Source: Tsukamurella pulmonis (GTDB lineage Bacteria; Actinomycetota; Actinomycetes; Mycobacteriales; Mycobacteriaceae). From it: a stretch of 64,000 bases of DNA. Shown piece by piece: positions 24,934 through 33,846 of the stretch. The DNA lies in contig NZ_FNLF01000002.1 of assembly GCF_900103175.1 (NCBI RefSeq), positions 4,106,136-4,170,135 of the forward strand, given 5' to 3'. The translations under genes and the position numbers were made by a program. Numbering within the stretch: the first letter of the stretch is position 1; each line of letters starts with the position of its first letter. The notes below the pieces were generated by a model. The model was not told the DNA's origin and did no database searches. It was given only the letters and a program-made list of their open reading frames with translations.

Positions 24934-25718
24934 CAGATCGGCATCACCGTGTTGGAGACGAACAGGCGGCGCACCAGGTCGATGAACTCGGCCCAGTACC
25001 CGGTGACCAGCGCGACGCCGACCACGATCATCAGCACGCCGCCGAAGATCTGGATGCGGCGCGAGTTGCGGCGCAGCCACCCGACGGCGCGGACGGCCAC
25101 CGTCGACCCGAGGGCCAGGACGATGAACGGCAGGCCCAGCCCGGCGCAGTAGGCGACGATGAGGACCGCGCCGCGGGCGGGCTCGGCGTCGGTGCCCACC
25201 ACGATCGACAGGATCCCGGCGAGCGTGGGTCCGATGCACGGGGTCCAGCCCAGCGCGAAGACACCGCCGAGCAGCGGCGCGCCGGCGAGGGTGGTCCACT
25301 GCCGCGGCGCGAACCGCACGTCGCGCTCGAGCATCGGGACCAGGCCGATGAAGGCCAGGCCCATGACGATGGTGATCACGCCGCCGATCCGCATGAGCGT
25401 CTCGGCGTTGAGCCGGATCGACGTGGCGAGCCCGAAGACCGACATCGTCATCAGCAGGAAGACGGCGGTGAAGCCGGCGACGAACAGGATCGCCGCGCCC
25501 ATGACGCGCCAGCGCCCGGCGCGCACGCCCGCCTTCGCCTCGTCGACGGTGGCGGCCGGCGCCTCGGCCCCGACGAGCCCGGCGAGGTAGGACAGGTAGC
25601 CCGGGACGAGCGGGACGATGCACGGCGACGCGAACGAGACGAGCCCCGCGAGCAGGCACGCGCCGAGCGCGAGCAGCAGCGGGCCCGAGACGGCCGCGGT
25701 GGCGAAGGCCTCTCCCAT
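24933..25718 (-). CDS. ccdA: Thiol-disulphide interchange membrane protein CcdA
   Basis: 261 residues, six helices. The first Cys is in [20 protein letters not shown] (about residue 33) and the partner Cys in [19 protein letters not shown] (about 155), the pair that carries electrons from cytoplasmic thioredoxin across the membrane. It keeps apocytochrome c cysteines reduced through the TlpA-like lipoprotein encoded just upstream. Start ATG 25718 overlaps that gene's stop. Confidence 0.94.
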   Translation of the reverse strand: MGEAFATAAVSGPLLLALGACLLAGLVSFASPCIVPLVPGYLSYLAGLVGAEAPAATVDEAKAGVRAGRWRVMGAAILFVAGFTAVFLLMTMSVFGLATSIRLNAETLMRIGGVITIVMGLAFIGLVPMLERDVRFAPRQWTTLAGAPLLGGVFALGWTPCIGPTLAGILSIVVGTDAEPARGAVLIVAYCAGLGLPFIVLALGSTVAVRAVGWLRRNSRRIQIFGGVLMIVVGVALVTGYWAEFIDLVRRLFVSNTVMPI

Positions 25719-26308
25719 CAGCCCTCCCCCAGCACCTTGTCGATGGTGTCGGTGAGTTCCTTCTCGCCGACGGTCGTGAGGTAGGAGGCGGCCACGCGGT
25801 GCTGCCGGTCGAGCACGAAGGTCATCGGCACGACGGTGGTCGGGTACTGCTCACCGATGGCCAGCAGGGTCTTGCCCGGCGGGTCGTAGATCGACGGGTA
25901 GGTCAGGCCCTGCGAGCCGATGAAGTCGCGGGCCGCGTCGTCGCCGGCGGTCTCGCGCACGTTGATGCCGAGGAACTGCACGCCCCGGTCCTTCGTGGCG
26001 ACGAAAGTCCGCTCCAGTTCGGGCGATTCGATGCGGCACGGCGCGCACCAGCTGCCCCAGACGTTGATGACCACGACCTTGCCCGCGTAGTCGGCGAGGG
26101 TGATGGTGGTGTTCTCGTCGGTCACGCTGCGGCCGGACAGGTTCTCGACGGTGCTGCGCTGCCCGGGCTCGTAGAACTGCCGGACCTTGCCGCCGGGGGC
26201 GATCACGCCGCCCTTGGCGGCCTGGTCGGAGAGTTGGACGCACCCCGAGGCGCCGAAGGCGACCGCGCCGGCCACGAGCAGCGCGGCGACGCGGCGGGCG
26301 GGCCTCAC
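25718..26308 (-). CDS. TlpA/ResA-like thioredoxin lipoprotein
   Basis: 196 residues. N-terminal basic region, hydrophobic stretch [17 protein letters not shown] with a lipobox (ASGC, Cys about 23), then a thioredoxin fold: [20 protein letters not shown] with the WCAPC active site (about residues 92-96), and cis-Pro in [12 protein letters not shown]. It acts outside the membrane to reduce apocytochrome c, receiving electrons from CcdA. GTG 26308 overlaps the preceding stop as GTGA, which fixes the start. Confidence 0.92.
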   Translation of the reverse strand: MRPARRVAALLVAGAVAFGASGCVQLSDQAAKGGVIAPGGKVRQFYEPGQRSTVENLSGRSVTDENTTITLADYAGKVVVINVWGSWCAPCRIESPELERTFVATKDRGVQFLGINVRETAGDDAARDFIGSQGLTYPSIYDPPGKTLLAIGEQYPTTVVPMTFVLDRQHRVAASYLTTVGEKELTDTIDKVLGEG

Positions 26309-26946
26309 GCGCCGCGCACCAGCGGGTCGGTGGCGCCCGCCGGCTCGGAGTACACGATGTCCACGAGCTCGTCGCCGTCGTAGACGAGGCTGGTGAGCGA
26401 AGCGAGGGAGCACTGCCGGTTGCGCGGATCGTGCCAGAGGCGCTTGCCCTCGAGGTGGCGGCGCAGGGTCACGACGGGCAGCTGATGGCTGACCAGCACG
26501 GCCTCGTGGCCGCGGGCCCGCTCGCGGGCGATGTCGACGACGCCGACCATGCGGTGCGCGATCTGCAGGTAGGGCTCGCCCCACGACGGGGTGAAGGGAT
26601 CGCGCAGCTTGGCCCAGTGCTTGGGCTGGCGCAGGGCGCCGTCGCCGACGGCCACCTTGAGGCCCTCGAACCGATTGCCCGCCTCGATGAGCTCCTCGTC
26701 GGTGATGATCGGCAGCCCGTGCGAGGCGGCGATGGGGGTCGCGGTCTCCTGGGCGCGCTGCAGCGGCGAGGCGAAGACGGCGGTGACGTCGTGGTCGGCG
26801 AGCGCGTCGGCCACCGTCTGCGCCTGGGCCCGGCCCTTCTCGGACAGGCGGAACCCGGGCAGGCGGCCGTAGAGGATGCCGTCGGGGTTGTGCACCTCGC
26901 CGTGCCGCATGACGTGCACGATCGTCGTCTCGGGGTGAGCGGTCAT
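26305..26946 (-). CDS. Histidine phosphatase (phosphoglycerate mutase-like)
   Basis: 213 residues. The phosphohistidine motif VHVMRHGEVHNP (His about 15) and the second catalytic His in HEAVLVSHQLPVVTLRRHL (about 155) define the branch-1 histidine phosphatase fold; FASPLQRAQETATPIA is the middle signature. The M. tuberculosis counterpart (Rv0525) sits in the same place, between hemL and the thioredoxin lipoprotein. The substrate is unknown; true glycolytic mutase activity is unlikely. It starts 9 bp after hemL. Confidence 0.92.
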   Translation of the reverse strand: MTAHPETTIVHVMRHGEVHNPDGILYGRLPGFRLSEKGRAQAQTVADALADHDVTAVFASPLQRAQETATPIAASHGLPIITDEELIEAGNRFEGLKVAVGDGALRQPKHWAKLRDPFTPSWGEPYLQIAHRMVGVVDIARERARGHEAVLVSHQLPVVTLRRHLEGKRLWHDPRNRQCSLASLTSLVYDGDELVDIVYSEPAGATDPLVRGA

Positions 26947-26955
26947 CGGGGCCTT

Positions 26956-28260
26956 CTATTCTGTCGCCGCGGCGGCCGCGCGGGCGGCGGCGGGCAGTGC
27001 CGCCTCGATGGATGCGAAATCGTCGTCGCTGAGCGCGGCGGAGACGAACCAGGCCTCGAAGGCGCTGGGCGGCGGGTAGACCCCCTGCTCGAGCAGGGCG
27101 TGGAAGAACGGCGCGAAGCGGAAGGTCTCGGCGGCCTTGGCCTGCGCGTAGTCGGTGACGGGTCCGTCGGTGAAGAAGACGGAGACCAGGTTGCCCGCGT
27201 ACTGGACGTGGTGCCGCACGCCCTCCGCGGTGAGCGCGTCGCCGATGAGCCCGCCGAGGCGGATCGAGTTGGCGTTGAGCTTGGCGTACACCTCGTCGGT
27301 CGCGTGCTGCAGCGTCGCGAGGCCCGCCGCGACGGCGACGGGGTTCCCCGACAGCGTGCCGGCCTGGTAGACGGGGCCGAGCGGGGCGAGATGCCCCATG
27401 ACCTCGGCCGATCCGCCGAACGCCGCGGCCGGGAGCCCGCCCGACATGACCTTGCCGAAGGTGAACAGGTCGGCGTCCACGGGGTCGAGGCCGTACCAGC
27501 CGGCCTTGCTCACGCGGAAGCCCGTCATGACCTCGTCGAGGATGAGGAGGGCACCGTCGGCCCGGGTGATCTCGCGCAGGCCCTCGTTGAAGCCCGGGAG
27601 CGGCGGGACGGCACCCATGTTGCCGGCGGCGGCCTCGGTGATGACGGCGGCGATCTGCCCGGGGTACTGGGCGAAGGTCGCGCGCACCGCGTCGAGGTCG
27701 TTGTAGGGCAGGACGAGCGTGTCCTGCGCCTGCGCGCCGGTCACGCCGGGGCTCGTGGGCAGGCCCAGGGTCGCGACGCCGGAACCGGCGTCGGCGAGCA
27801 GCGCGTCGACGTGGCCGTGGTAACAGCCGGCGAACTTGATGATCTTGGCGCGACCGGTGACGCCGCGGGCCAGGCGCACCGCGCTCATGGTGGCCTCGGT
27901 GCCGGAGTTGACCAGGCGCACCCGCTCGACGGGGGCGACGCGGGCGATGATCTCCTCGGCGAGCGCGATCTCCGCCTCGGTGGGAGCGCCGAAGCTCAGG
28001 CCCGTGCCGGCGGCGCGCTGCACGGCCTCGACCACGGCGGGGTGGGCGTGGCCCAGGATCATCGGGCCCCAGCTGGAGACGAGGTCGACGTAGGTGTTGC
28101 CGTCGGCGTCGGTGAGCTGCGAGCCCGTGGCGCTGGTGATGAAGCGCGGGGTGCCGCCGACGGCCGAGAAGGCGCGTACCGGGGAGTTCACCCCGCCGGG
28201 GATGGAGCGGGCGGCGCGATCGAACAGGGCCGCACTGGCCTGGGTCTGGGGAGAACTCAC
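26956..28260 (-). CDS. hemL: Glutamate-1-semialdehyde 2,1-aminomutase (HemL)
   Basis: 434 residues, fold-type I PLP aminomutase making 5-aminolevulinate from glutamate-1-semialdehyde, the second C5-pathway step after HemA (encoded at 50 kb). Signatures: [30 protein letters not shown]-type [38 protein letters not shown], and the PLP Lys in [20 protein letters not shown] (about residue 270). GTG 28260 has GGAGG at good spacing; an upstream in-frame start lacks an RBS. First gene of the operon leading into cytochrome c maturation. Confidence 0.95.
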   Translation of the reverse strand: MSSPQTQASAALFDRAARSIPGGVNSPVRAFSAVGGTPRFITSATGSQLTDADGNTYVDLVSSWGPMILGHAHPAVVEAVQRAAGTGLSFGAPTEAEIALAEEIIARVAPVERVRLVNSGTEATMSAVRLARGVTGRAKIIKFAGCYHGHVDALLADAGSGVATLGLPTSPGVTGAQAQDTLVLPYNDLDAVRATFAQYPGQIAAVITEAAAGNMGAVPPLPGFNEGLREITRADGALLILDEVMTGFRVSKAGWYGLDPVDADLFTFGKVMSGGLPAAAFGGSAEVMGHLAPLGPVYQAGTLSGNPVAVAAGLATLQHATDEVYAKLNANSIRLGGLIGDALTAEGVRHHVQYAGNLVSVFFTDGPVTDYAQAKAAETFRFAPFFHALLEQGVYPPPSAFEAWFVSAALSDDDFASIEAALPAAARAAAAATE

Positions 28261-28373
28261 GACCTCCAGTGTCCCAGGCCGGTGCAAATCGTCAACTACA
28301 GGGTGTAGGAGACCGCCGCCGGACCCCGGATCGCCGCGCCCGATCAGGGGGACCCCACCTCCTGCTGCAGGGT

Positions 28374-28449
28374 GTGCGTCTCGCGCATACCTCCACTCAT
28401 CCCAGGTCAGAGCGTCTTATCAACGCCACAGGGTATGCACGGGACGCAT
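28374..28449. repeat. Solitary paired palindrome, same family as the lysR cassette ends
   Basis: GTGCGTCTCGCGCAT (28374-28388) and ATGCACGGGACGCAT (28435-28449) lie 61 bp apart, as in the lysR cassette repeats. There is no gene inside. It is in the 283-bp gap between divergent hemL and the WS/DGAT gene; the rest of that gap holds the promoter below and nothing else I can name. Confidence 0.65.
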
Positions 28450-28487
28450 AACCTCGCCGACCGTGCGTCACCGCCTCCCACCCCCTC

Positions 28488-28508
28488 TATAGTGGAACAG
28501 GTTCCACT
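28488..28508 (+). promoter_or_regulatory. Operator-like palindrome overlapping a -10 box before the WS/DGAT gene
   Basis: AGTGGAACAGGTTCCACT (28491-28508) is a perfect 8+2+8 palindrome and overlaps TATAGT (28488-28493), a plausible -10. The core TGGAACAGGTTCCA fits the TNNAAC-N2-GTTNNA form of KstR-type TetR operators. Repression by such a regulator is inferred. Confidence 0.6.
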
Positions 28509-28543
28509 TCCGGGGCCGCGCCGCGCACGGTAGGAGTAGAGCC

Positions 28544-29959
28544 ATGGAACGCCTCAGCGGATTGGACGCCTCGTTCCTGTACCTCGAGTCCCGCTCCCAG
28601 CTGATGCACGTGAGCGGCATCCTGGAGCTGGACCCCGGCACCGTCGAGGGCGGGTACCGGTTCGAGGACCTGCGCAGTGAGCTCGCGCGGCGGATCACCG
28701 CGATGCCGGCGTTCCGGCGCAAGCTGCACGACTCCGTCGCGAATCTGGATCACCCGGTGTGGGTGGAGGACGAGTCCTTCGACATCGAGGCGCACGTGCA
28801 CCGCATCGCGGTCCCCGCGCCCGGCGGCGAGCAGGAGCTCGCGGAGTTGTGCGCGCACATCGCCGGCCAGGCGCTGGACCGCAGCAAGCCGCTGTGGGAG
28901 ATGTGGGTCATCGAGGGCCTCGCCGACGGCCGGATCGCGATCATGATGCGCATGCACCACGCGGGCGTCGACGGGGTGACCGGCGCGGGCCTGATGGCCC
29001 AGCTGTGCTCGCTGACCCCGGAGCCGCCCGCGCTCGACCCGTCGATGGTGGACAAGTCGACCGGCGGGGCGCCGCTGCTGGCGCTCGCCGCCGACGGCGC
29101 CAAGAACGTCCTACTGCGGCCGCTGTCGCTGGTCTCGCTCCTGCCGCGCACCCTCCCGGTGCCCGTCCGCTGGTGGACCCGCTCGCGCCGCGGCGCCGCG
29201 ATGCCCGCACCGTTCAGCGCGCCCCGCACCTCGCTCAACAGCTCGATCACCGGCCACCGCTCCATCGCGTTCGCCGCGGTGCCGCTCGCCGACGTGAAGA
29301 AGGTCAAGGACCACTTCGGCGTCAAGGTCAACGACGTGGTGCTCGCGGCCTGCTCCGGCGCGATGCGCGAGTTCCTGCACGACCGCGGCGAGCTCCCCGG
29401 GCAGCCGCTGGTCGCGATGATCCCCGTCTCCGTGCACGAGGCCGAGATCGGCGCGACCCTCACCGAGGGCACCAACAAGGTCACGGGCATGTTCACCCGG
29501 ATGACCACCGATGTCGACGGCCCCGTCGCGCGGCTGGAGGCGATCCGCGAGCGGGTCGCGACGAGCAAGGAGCACCACGGCGAGCTCGACGACAACCTGC
29601 TGCGCTCATGGGCGCAGTTCGCGCCGGCGTCCATCATGCAGGTGGGCGCGCGGATCTACGGCGACAAGAACCTGCCCGAGCTGCATCCGGTGGTCTACAA
29701 CCTGGTGATCTCCAACGTGCCCGGCCCGGACATCCCGCTCTACTTCCTGGGCGCACGCATCCACTCGATGTACCCGCTCGGCCCGGTCTTCCACGGCGCG
29801 GGCCTCAACGTGACGGTCTTCTCACAGGAGGGCACACTGAACATCGGTGTGATCGCCTGCAAGAAGCAGGTGCCCGATCCGTGGCCCATCGTGCGCGCCT
29901 TCGAGCGCGACATCGCGGCGCTGGTCGCGGCGGTGGACGAGGAGAGCGAAGAGCGATGA
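28544..29959 (+). CDS. Wax ester synthase/diacylglycerol acyltransferase (WS/DGAT)
   Basis: 471 residues, full length for the family. N-terminal ERLSGLDASFLYLESRSQLM is typical. The catalytic motif is RMHHAGVDGVTGAG (HHxxxDG, about residues 138-144). The C-terminal half has VKVNDVVLAACSGAMREFLH and VYNLVISNVPGPDIPLYFLG (the PLW/ND-type motifs). It esterifies fatty alcohols or diacylglycerol with acyl-CoA to make storage lipid at the membrane. Overlaps the following carboxylesterase by 4 bp (ATGA), suggesting a joint synthesis/turnover operon under the palindromic promoter. Confidence 0.93.
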   Translation: MERLSGLDASFLYLESRSQLMHVSGILELDPGTVEGGYRFEDLRSELARRITAMPAFRRKLHDSVANLDHPVWVEDESFDIEAHVHRIAVPAPGGEQELAELCAHIAGQALDRSKPLWEMWVIEGLADGRIAIMMRMHHAGVDGVTGAGLMAQLCSLTPEPPALDPSMVDKSTGGAPLLALAADGAKNVLLRPLSLVSLLPRTLPVPVRWWTRSRRGAAMPAPFSAPRTSLNSSITGHRSIAFAAVPLADVKKVKDHFGVKVNDVVLAACSGAMREFLHDRGELPGQPLVAMIPVSVHEAEIGATLTEGTNKVTGMFTRMTTDVDGPVARLEAIRERVATSKEHHGELDDNLLRSWAQFAPASIMQVGARIYGDKNLPELHPVVYNLVISNVPGPDIPLYFLGARIHSMYPLGPVFHGAGLNVTVFSQEGTLNIGVIACKKQVPDPWPIVRAFERDIAALVAAVDEESEER

Positions 29960-31452
29960 CGACCGACGGCCCGCGGGTGCGTATCGACAGCGGCGAGATC
30001 GCCGGACGCGATCAGGGGACGGTGCACGCCTACCGCGGCATCCCGTACGCGCAGCCGCCCGTCGGGCCGCTGCGCTACCGCGCCCCGCAGCCGGTCGAGC
30101 CGTGGGACGGCGTGCGCGCGGCCACCGAATTCAGTGCCGCCGCACCGCAGAACAAGAAGTACACCCTCGTCGGGTTCCGCGAGTACCAGCCCACCAGCGA
30201 GGACTCGCTCACGCTCAACGTGGTCGCCCCCGCCGGCCCGGCGACCGCTCCGCGCCCGGTGATGGTCTTCCTGCACGGCGGCGCCTACCTGATGGGCAGC
30301 TCGGCGACCCCGCTGTACTACGGCAATTCGCTCGTCGAGCGCGGCGACGTCGTCTTCGTCTCGATCAACTACCGGCTCGGCGCGCTGGGCTACCTGGACC
30401 TGACCGAGTTCTCCACCGACGAACGCCCGCTCGACGGCAACCTCGGCCTGCGCGATCAGGTCACGGCCCTGCAGTGGGTGCAGCGCAACATCGCCGTCTT
30501 CGGCGGCGATCCGGGCAACGTCACGATCTTCGGCGAGAGCGCGGGCGGCAACGCCGTGACGACCCTGCTCGCCACGCCCGCCGCCCACGGCCTGTTCCAT
30601 CGCGCCATCGCGCAGAGCTCCGCGCCCGGCCTCACGGTCGACGCGGTCACCGCCCGCGGGTGGGGCAAACGCTTCGTCGAGGTGCTCGGCGGGCCGGAGA
30701 AGATCGACGAGGCGACCTCGGAGGATCTGGGCCGCGCCGGCAATCGCCTGATGGGCGAGCTGAACCGGGAGCAGCTCGGGGTCATCCCGTACGGCCCCAC
30801 GGTCGACGGTGACTTCCTGCCGGAGGATCCCGAGGTCGCGATCGCCGCCGGACGAGGCGCGAACGTGCCGCTCATCATCGGCACCAACCGCGCCGAGGCC
30901 ACGCTGTTCACGAAGATGCCCGGCATGGGCAAGCCCACAGCGGATCGGGCCGCGCACACCCTCGGCGCCGATCCCCAGCGCTTCGCGCCGCTGACCGCCG
31001 CGTACCCGGGGTTCCCCGGCGTGGCCTCGCTCAACCGGATCATCGGCGACTTCATGTTCTGGGCGCCGTCGCTGCGGATCGCGCAGGCGCACGCCAAGCA
31101 CGCGCCCACGTACTTCTACCGTTACGACTTCGCCCCGAAGACGTTGGACCTGTTGGGATACGGCGCCACGCACGCGAGCGAGCTGATGGCGGTCTTCGGC
31201 GTCTACCACGGCACCACGGGGTGGGTGCTCGGCGCGCTGGGCGATCGACGCGTCGCCATGCGCGTCTCCGACGGGATGCAGCGCGACTGGATCACCTTCG
31301 CCCGCACCGGCCATCCCGCGAGCGAGTGGCCGACGTACAACGGCACCTCCCGCGCGACGCTGGTGATCGACGACCGCAATCGCGTCGTCTACGACCCCTC
31401 CCCCGAGATCCGCAGGGCCTGGGAGGAATTCAGCTCCGCATCAGCGCGATGA
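29956..31452 (+). CDS. Type B carboxylesterase
   Basis: 498 residues. Carboxylesterase type B signatures: YRGIPYAQPPVGPLRYRAPQ, EDSLTLNVVAPA, oxyanion hole MVFLHGGAYLMGS, nucleophile elbow VTIFGESAGGNAVTTLLATP (Ser about 195), acid around GTNRAEATLF, and His in YGATHASELMAVFGVYH. No signal peptide. Its final codons (FSSASAR, TGA) lie inside the left 51-bp repeat of the downstream island, so the native C-terminus may depend on that repeat. Coupled to the WS/DGAT gene by ATGA overlap. Confidence 0.93.
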   Translation: MTTDGPRVRIDSGEIAGRDQGTVHAYRGIPYAQPPVGPLRYRAPQPVEPWDGVRAATEFSAAAPQNKKYTLVGFREYQPTSEDSLTLNVVAPAGPATAPRPVMVFLHGGAYLMGSSATPLYYGNSLVERGDVVFVSINYRLGALGYLDLTEFSTDERPLDGNLGLRDQVTALQWVQRNIAVFGGDPGNVTIFGESAGGNAVTTLLATPAAHGLFHRAIAQSSAPGLTVDAVTARGWGKRFVEVLGGPEKIDEATSEDLGRAGNRLMGELNREQLGVIPYGPTVDGDFLPEDPEVAIAAGRGANVPLIIGTNRAEATLFTKMPGMGKPTADRAAHTLGADPQRFAPLTAAYPGFPGVASLNRIIGDFMFWAPSLRIAQAHAKHAPTYFYRYDFAPKTLDLLGYGATHASELMAVFGVYHGTTGWVLGALGDRRVAMRVSDGMQRDWITFARTGHPASEWPTYNGTSRATLVIDDRNRVVYDPSPEIRRAWEEFSSASAR

Positions 31453-31479
31453 TCGCGTCCGCGCGGGTCTGGGGATCAG
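31429..31479. repeat. Left copy of the 51-bp direct repeat bounding the ABC/two-component island
   Basis: Identical for the first 42 nt (starting TTCAGCTCCGCATCAGCGCG) to 35398-35439, then one C is missing and GGGGATCAG follows, as in the right copy. It contains the 3' end of the carboxylesterase gene. Confidence 0.92.
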
Positions 31480-31536
31480 AGGAACTTCAAGCCCCACGGT
31501 CACCGCGAAGCCGCGCGGCTGACGTACACGATCACA

Positions 31537-32253
31537 TCACCGCGCATCGGTCCGCCGAAACCTCCAGACGCCCAGGAACGCGATCCCTACGCACCACGCC
31601 GCGAGCACGAGCGCACCCAACGTGATCTCTGACGTAGAACGACCAGGAAAAGCAATGGAGTATCCGGCGGAGTCCGGCAGGAACTGAGCGATGGAGTACC
31701 GATCACGGACCAACGGCCCCACGATGAAGTAGTACACCAACACCACACACAGCGTCGGCAAGGTGCGCCGCATCAGAAGCGCCACCGACGCGGAGATGAG
31801 ACAAATGCTCGCCAGATAGATCGCTCCCCCTAACCCCCACGAAACTCCGCGCACCAGCCCGACTGCCGTCGCGCCGGACAACACCGCGACCAGCACGCTC
31901 ACAGCGACCGCAACGACCCCCACCGCCACACCGACCGAACCGACGACAACCAATTTCGTCGAACAGAACGTGACGCGACGCGGAACTCCAGCGAGAGAGG
32001 TAGCGAGCTGTCCGCCGGAGAACTCACTCGTCACCAGCAATGTTCCGATTGCCACGAACCCTGCCTGGATGTACCCGATGGGAGCCAGGCCAATGTCGAG
32101 AGCAGTCATCTGGTCATCGCCACCCCGAGACACAGCGAACGCAATGGAGAGTATTGCGCCGACCGCCAGGATCGCCAGGGAGGCCATCGGCACAGCAGGC
32201 AGGCTCGCCGCCTTGATGCGCTCAGAGTGCAACGACCGCCCGAACTCGCTCAT
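31537..32253 (-). CDS. ABC-2-type permease subunit 2
   Basis: 238 residues, about six hydrophobic helices. N-terminal RSLHSERIKAASLPAVPMAS resembles the start of ABC-2 permeases that couple to a small ATPase; LLVTSEFSGGQLATSLAGVP is the coupling segment seen in lantibiotic or bacitracin-type exporters; helices continue to CVGIAFLGVWRF. It is paired with the next permease, so the exporter is likely a heterodimer. Overlaps the upstream gene by 4 bp. It lies inside the repeat-bounded island. Confidence 0.85.
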   Translation of the reverse strand: MSEFGRSLHSERIKAASLPAVPMASLAILAVGAILSIAFAVSRGGDDQMTALDIGLAPIGYIQAGFVAIGTLLVTSEFSGGQLATSLAGVPRRVTFCSTKLVVVGSVGVAVGVVAVAVSVLVAVLSGATAVGLVRGVSWGLGGAIYLASICLISASVALLMRRTLPTLCVVLVYYFIVGPLVRDRYSIAQFLPDSAGYSIAFPGRSTSEITLGALVLAAWCVGIAFLGVWRFRRTDAR

Positions 32254-32987
32254 GCGTCTCTCCTCGCGAACACTGAAACCGCCACCACCCCGATGACGAC
32301 GACCCAGGCAGCCATCACTGCACCACCCGCGGCCGGAGACAGCGCCACCTTCGAATCAACGTCGCGCAGGAACATTCGCATACCCGCCATGTCAGGAAAG
32401 AAGCTCCCCGCGGCAACGATCCTCGAGAGTAAATAGGTCACCGTCACCACCGATGTGTTCAGCACGAGAACGATCAGCGGAAGCACGCCGTTCCGGGTTA
32501 TCCACGTGATCACACAGGCGAGCTCCGCCATCAGGATCCAGTACACGACGACGCCGAGCACCCTCCCGGGAGCGCCGCCTTCGAATGCGGGCGACACCGT
32601 CGAGGCGACAGTCAGGGTCACCAGGCTCGAGACCACGGCGAGCAGCGCCACCAACACCGCCACAGCGATGCCCTTCGCAACGAACACCGCATAGCGGTTC
32701 GGCTGAGCCGCGAGCGTCGTCGATATCTGGCTGGTGTCGCCGTTGTCACCTTCAGAGCTGTACTCACTGCTCACAGCGACGACGCCGACGACAATCGCTC
32801 CCACCACTCCGAAGGCCAGCTCTTGATACCCGAGATCGCGGTTGGGCGACGAGGAAGACGGGGCACTGATGTACGTGACCACCGGTGCCACCACAAGCGC
32901 CAACACCGAGCCTGCCCACACGGCGGGCAGCGACGCCAGTTTGAGCAGTTCTGCACGCGTGGCGCGCGCCGCCGCACCGAGATTCAT
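32250..32987 (-). CDS. ABC-2-type permease subunit 1
   Basis: 245 residues, six helices. It begins RATRAELLKLASLPAVWAGS, similar to the partner permease (ERIKAASLPAV), so the two are paralogues. VGVVAVSSEYSSEGDNGDTS corresponds to the EF/EYS-G coupling motif. Helices follow (VLVALLAVVSSLVTLTVAST, VVVYWILMAELACVITWITR). Its stop overlaps the next start, and its own ATG overlaps the ATPase stop (ATGA). Confidence 0.85.
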   Translation of the reverse strand: MNLGAAARATRAELLKLASLPAVWAGSVLALVVAPVVTYISAPSSSSPNRDLGYQELAFGVVGAIVVGVVAVSSEYSSEGDNGDTSQISTTLAAQPNRYAVFVAKGIAVAVLVALLAVVSSLVTLTVASTVSPAFEGGAPGRVLGVVVYWILMAELACVITWITRNGVLPLIVLVLNTSVVTVTYLLSRIVAAGSFFPDMAGMRMFLRDVDSKVALSPAAGGAVMAAWVVVIGVVAVSVFARRDA

Positions 32988-33682
32988 CGCTCTCCGATCC
33001 GCGCGAAGAACGCCTCTTCGAGACTCCCGTGATCACCGACGACTTGTCGCAGCGACCCAGAATCAACTATCCGACCATCGTTAATAATCACTATGTCGTC
33101 AACCGTTTCTGCAAGTTCACGCATCATGTGACTCGACAGAAGTACGGTGCGTCCTTCGTCAGCTCGCTTTCTTAGGAAGTTTCTCACCCATCGAATGCCT
33201 TCTGGATCGAGCCCGTTGATCGGCTCGTCCAGGATGAGCACCTCCGGATCGCCGATCAACGCCGCAGCGATCCCCAGTCTCCGGCTCATCCCCAGAGAGA
33301 ACGTTCCGACGCGCCGCTGTGCTGCATTCGCTATCCCGGCGAGCTCGAGTACTTCCTGAATACGCCCCGAATCCACTCCGGCCGAAGCGGCGACCCACCG
33401 CAGATGAGCGTGAGCAGTCCGGGTTCTGTTCGCTCCCGATCCGTCGAGAACTGCGCCGATCTTGCGCAGAGGATTCGTCACGTCTCCGTAGCGGAGCCCG
33501 TTGAACGTCGCGTTCCCACCGTCAGCGAAGTCCAACCCGAGAAGAATACGCAATGTCGTCGTTTTTCCGGCGCCGTTGGGACCCACAAAGCCGGTAACCC
33601 TCCCGGACCTTGCTTCGAAACTGACATCGCTCAGCACCTTGGAACCGCGACGAACCTTCGTCACTCGATCGATCGAAATCAT
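32984..33682 (-). CDS. ABC transporter ATP-binding protein
   Basis: 232 residues, single nucleotide-binding domain. Walker A GFVGPNGAGKTTTLRILLGL (about 32-51), Q-loop region GAVLDGSG, ABC signature FSLGMSRRLGIAAALIGDPE (LGMSR in place of LSGGQ, as in many ABC-2 exporters), Walker B VLILDEPINGLDPEGI, H-loop LSSHMMRELA. The group resembles bacitracin/lantibiotic-immunity ATPases. ATG 33682 has GAGGGGG upstream. It powers the two permeases encoded in the same operon. Confidence 0.93.
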   Translation of the reverse strand: MISIDRVTKVRRGSKVLSDVSFEARSGRVTGFVGPNGAGKTTTLRILLGLDFADGGNATFNGLRYGDVTNPLRKIGAVLDGSGANRTRTAHAHLRWVAASAGVDSGRIQEVLELAGIANAAQRRVGTFSLGMSRRLGIAAALIGDPEVLILDEPINGLDPEGIRWVRNFLRKRADEGRTVLLSSHMMRELAETVDDIVIINDGRIVDSGSLRQVVGDHGSLEEAFFARIGER

Positions 33683-33846
33683 GCGCAACCCCCTCGAACG
33701 CGGAACACAACGCCCTCCAGTCAATAGCGTGCGTCCGGCTCCTGCATCCGGCCACGGTCTGCAATCAGCGCATCGGCATCGGACCGTGGTCTGAATTCGT
33801 CGCTCGCGCAGATGCCGGAGTGTCGCGCCGCTGCTACCTTGGGCAG

